Assembly (NCBI GenBank): GCA_946886065.1
Contig: CAMPHU010000267.1
Span: forward strand, 1 to 6,085
Reading direction: 5' to 3'
DNA: 6,085 nt
Source of the DNA: an uncultured Massilia sp.
GTDB lineage: Bacteria > Pseudomonadota > Gammaproteobacteria > Burkholderiales > Burkholderiaceae
In this document: piece after piece, positions 4,110 through 6,085 of the stretch
Layout of the letters: every line of letters starts with the position of its first letter
Numbering within the stretch: the first letter of the stretch is position 1
Made by a program: the position numbers and the translations under genes
The notes under the pieces: model-generated
Database searches by the model: none
What the model saw: only the letters and a program-made list of their open reading frames with translations
What the model was told of the DNA's origin: nothing

Positions 4110-5765
4110 GTGAAGCTGCACGATCACTGGCGCGGGCGCGAACGCTACACCGTCTTCGATGCCGCCTATGGCGACGGCGCCGCCGTGCGCGCGCTGTTCG
4201 ATGCCTGGCGCGCCGATCCGCAGCGGCCGGCCAGGCTGCACGTGGTGGCCCTGGCCGACGGCCTGATGCCGGGCTTTCACCGCGTCCCGCAGGACGAACC
4301 CGGCCTGAGCCTGGACTTGCTGGCGGCGCCGCTGGATGCGGCCCTGGCCCAGCTGTCGGCCAGCCTGGACGCCATCCGCCTGCATCGCGTGACCATGCCT
4401 GGCGCCGCGTTCGCGCGTCCGCTGGCGCGGCTCACCGCGCTCGGTGCACGCCTTGCCGCTTCCGGCCTGGACGGGGAGCAGCGCAGCGCGCTCCGGCAGC
4501 AGGGCTTCGTATTCGACGGCGACCAGGCCGTGTTCGCAAGCCGCAAGCCGCGCCTGCCGGCGACGCCCACGCCCGAGCGCCGCGCACTGGTGATCGGCGC
4601 CGGGCTGGCGGGATCGGGCGCCGCCTACCGCCTGTGCGCGCGCGGCTGGCAGGTGACGCTGCTGGAACGCCATGCGCGCCCGGCGATGGAAGCCTCGGGC
4701 AACCTGGCCGGCATCTTCATGCCGCTGCTCTCGCGCGACGACAATATCCCGACGCGCCTGACCCGCGCCGCCTACCTGTACGCGCTGCGCCTGTGGCAGC
4801 AGCTGGGCGGCATCGGCGCTGCGATCGAAGGGCAGGCCTGCGGCGTGCTGCAGCTGGCGCGCGATCCCGAACATGCCGCCGTGTCGCGCGCGATCGCGGC
4901 CGAAGGCCTCCTGCCGCCCGAATTCGCGCGCTGGCTGGAGCCGGAGGAAGCCGTACGCCTGCTCGGACTGCCCGCGCCGGATGGCGGCTGGCTGTTCCCG
5001 CAGGGCGGATGGGCGCGGCCGGGCAGCGTCTGCGAGACCATGCTGGCCGCCTGCAACGGGCGCCTGACCCAGCGCTTCGGCGTGGGCAGCGTGACGCTCG
5101 AACGCGCCGGCGAGGCATGGATCGCGCGCGGGAAGGACGGCGTGGAGCTGGGCCGGGCGCCCACCGTGGTGCTGGCCAACGGCGCCGGCGCGCTCCAGCT
5201 GCCGCAGGCGGCGGCGCTGCCGATCTCGCTGCTGCGCGGCCAGGTGAGCCATCTCGACGCCGGCCAGGCGCCGGCGCTGCCCGTGGTGCTGTGCCGCGAA
5301 GCCTACCTCACGCCGGCTGCGAACGGCATCGTCTGCGCCGGCGCGACCTACGACCCCGATGGCGACCCGCAGCTGCGCGCGGCCAGCCACGAGGAGAACC
5401 TGGACCGCATGCGCGCCCTGGTGTCCGACCCGCGGGCGGCCCTGGATGCGCCGCTGGCCGGCCGCGTGGGCTTCCGCTGCGTGGCCCCGGACCGCCTGCC
5501 GCTGGTCGGCCGCCTGCCGGATTTCGAGGCCGCCGGCAGCACCGAGCGCCTGCGCGACGTGCCGCGCCATCCCGGCCTGTACTCGCTGCTGGGCTATGCC
5601 TCGCGCGGCCTGATCTGGGCGCCGCTGGCGGCCGAACTGCTGGCTGCCCAGCTGGAAGGCGAACCCCTGCCGCTCGAAATGGCCCTGGTCGATGCGCTCG
5701 ACCCGGCACGCTTCGTCCTGCGCGCCCGCCGCAACAGCTACGCTCCGCGCGCAGTCGGCGACTGA
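4110..5765 (+). CDS. mnmC: tRNA wobble-uridine modification protein MnmC, with eroded methyltransferase half
   Basis: In E. coli, MnmC is a 668-residue two-domain enzyme acting on U34 of tRNAs: an FAD oxidoreductase half removes the carboxymethyl group from cmnm5(s2)U, and an N-terminal SAM-dependent half then methylates nm5(s2)U to mnm5(s2)U. Here the FAD half (about 158-551) looks complete: dinucleotide motif VIGAGLAGSG (G163, G165, G168), E186 ending the second strand, ASGNLAGIFMPLLS (195-208), LLRGQVSHL (374-382), GFRCVAPDRLPLVGRLPD (454-471) and the C-terminal GYASRGLIWAPLAAELLAAQ (495-514). The N-terminal half is only about 155 residues instead of roughly 245. A SAM-loop relic AAYGDGAA is at 18-25, but the conserved DGFxP-xxNPxMW segment is absent; the aligned stretch reads LDAIRLHRVTMPG (86-98). 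The start is GTG at 4110, one base after the tag stop, in TGAGGTG, suggesting coupled translation. The next in-frame ATG is residue 53. Oxidoreductase function is likely; methyltransferase activity is doubtful. Confidence 0.93.
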   Translation: MKLHDHWRGRERYTVFDAAYGDGAAVRALFDAWRADPQRPARLHVVALADGLMPGFHRVPQDEPGLSLDLLAAPLDAALAQLSASLDAIRLHRVTMPGAAFARPLARLTALGARLAASGLDGEQRSALRQQGFVFDGDQAVFASRKPRLPATPTPERRALVIGAGLAGSGAAYRLCARGWQVTLLERHARPAMEASGNLAGIFMPLLSRDDNIPTRLTRAAYLYALRLWQQLGGIGAAIEGQACGVLQLARDPEHAAVSRAIAAEGLLPPEFARWLEPEEAVRLLGLPAPDGGWLFPQGGWARPGSVCETMLAACNGRLTQRFGVGSVTLERAGEAWIARGKDGVELGRAPTVVLANGAGALQLPQAAALPISLLRGQVSHLDAGQAPALPVVLCREAYLTPAANGIVCAGATYDPDGDPQLRAASHEENLDRMRALVSDPRAALDAPLAGRVGFRCVAPDRLPLVGRLPDFEAAGSTERLRDVPRHPGLYSLLGYASRGLIWAPLAAELLAAQLEGEPLPLEMALVDALDPARFVLRARRNSYAPRAVGD

Positions 5766-5810
5766 GTTGAAGACTGATCAACATTTCGTTGCTTTGTCGC
5801 AATAGAAAAC

Positions 5811-5822
5811 TCCGCGCGCGGA
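5811..5822. repeat. 12-base palindrome upstream of the second kinase
   Basis: TCCGCGCGCGGA is a perfect palindrome in the gap between mnmC and the next gene, directly before the TTGTCA -35-like element at 5824. Without a loop or a following T-run it makes a poor terminator. Its position beside the promoter suggests a repressor or activator site. An earlier small hairpin (TTGC with GCAA, 5789-5802) is too weak to call. Confidence 0.35.
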
Positions 5823-5823
5823 A

Positions 5824-5852
5824 TTGTCAACTTTACGGAGGTATAATTTACT
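5824..5852 (+). promoter_or_regulatory. Candidate sigma70 promoter of the second kinase gene
   Basis: TTGTCA at 5824-5829 matches the -35 consensus at 4 of 6 positions. A perfect TATAAT stands at 5842-5847, but only 12 bases after it; with the usual 17-base gap the -10 would be TTTACT at 5847-5852 (4 of 6). Either TATAAT is used with a weak -35 or the 17-base pair is used. Both place the transcription start 20-30 bases before the ATG at 5880. This indicates that the kinase can be transcribed independently of tag-mnmC. Confidence 0.5.
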
Positions 5853-5879
5853 GCTGGTAACTTTTCTTGGGCTGCAGGA

Positions 5880-6085
5880 ATGGAAGAAACACAACATTCA
5901 AACGAGCTGTTCATGTTTCTCGCGTCCACCGCGCACGACATGAAGAACTCGATCAGTGTCTTGTCCGGCACGCTCGAGCGCCTGCTCGACGCGGCCTCGC
6001 CCGATACCGAAAAGGCTTACCCGCAGATGGCGCAGATGCTGTACCAGACGCGCCGCCTGAACGACAACCTGATGCAGCTGCTGGC
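5880..6085 (+). CDS. Sensor histidine kinase, N-terminal part (runs off right edge)
   Basis: The frame opens with ATG at 5880 and continues to the end of the window (68 full codons). Residues 13-31, FLASTAHDMKNSISVLSGT, form a histidine-kinase H-box with phosphoacceptor H19 followed by D20 and K22-N23; the next 37 residues are the rest of the dimerisation helix pair, ending LNDNLMQLLA. There is no room for a signal peptide, membrane segment or sensor domain before the H-box, so the product appears to be a cytoplasmic kinase, unless sensing or receiver domains follow later. AGGA directly abuts the ATG, too close to act normally, and the in-frame stop at 5844-5846 leaves no other usual start upstream; the ATG at 5913 is possible but would begin inside the H-box region. 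It follows mnmC by 114 bases with its own promoter-like sequence. The partner regulator and the ATPase domain lie beyond the window. Confidence 0.88.
   Translation, partial: MEETQHSNELFMFLASTAHDMKNSISVLSGTLERLLDAASPDTEKAYPQMAQMLYQTRRLNDNLMQLL

Noticed and set aside
4032..5570. 512-codon minus-strand open frame antisense to mnmC
   Set aside because: Low-complexity Ala/Gln/Arg/Gly-rich translation opposite a gene with clear MnmC motifs; no ribosome binding site or domain.
4634..5770. 378-codon plus-strand frame overlapping mnmC
   Set aside because: Arg/Ala/Gly/Pro-rich frame-shift shadow of mnmC without recognisable motifs.
5789..5802. Terminator hairpin after mnmC
   Set aside because: The stem is only four pairs (TTGC with GCAA) with no T-run after it.

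Overview
The window looks like chromosomal DNA of a GC-rich betaproteobacterium, most likely an Oxalobacteraceae member (Massilia/Telluria/Duganella type). This rests on the strong G/C third-position bias of the main genes, the style of the proteins (a six-segment membrane histidine kinase with a NarL-type regulator, a Tag glycosylase next to MnmC) and my recollection of such proteomes. No database search was possible, so the taxonomic call is an inference.

Left part (1-2809), all on the minus strand and read right to left. A membrane sensor histidine kinase (2809-1136) and a NarL/FixJ-type response regulator (1129-437) form a tight two-component operon. After a 197-base gap full of symmetric motifs comes a 45-residue membrane miniprotein (239-102) with a perfect ribosome binding site and a Flp-prepilin-like G-x4-E signature. 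A second gene with a good ribosome binding site then starts at base 20 and runs off the left edge; its first residues (MEMIKN) resemble a Flp pilin. The simplest reading is the start of a tad/flp pilus locus, possibly controlled by the adjacent two-component system.

Middle (2810-3544). About 735 bases of intergenic DNA, strikingly AT-rich from about 2930 to 3400, without a convincing gene. It contains the divergent upstream regions of the kinase (minus) and tag (plus).

Right part (3545-6085), plus strand. tag (3-methyladenine DNA glycosylase I) is followed after a single base by mnmC, a tRNA wobble-uridine modification enzyme. Its FAD oxidoreductase half is intact, but its N-terminal methyltransferase half is shortened and has lost recognisable catalytic residues. 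A short intergenic stretch with a 12-base palindrome and sigma70-like elements precedes a second histidine kinase (from 5880, cut by the window edge), which begins almost directly with its phosphoacceptor-histidine domain.

I see no CRISPR array, tRNA, rRNA, insertion sequence or obvious phage gene. The points most worth checking are the eroded methyltransferase half of MnmC, the Flp-like miniprotein with the symmetric sites in front of it, and the degenerate ATP-binding motif of the membrane kinase.
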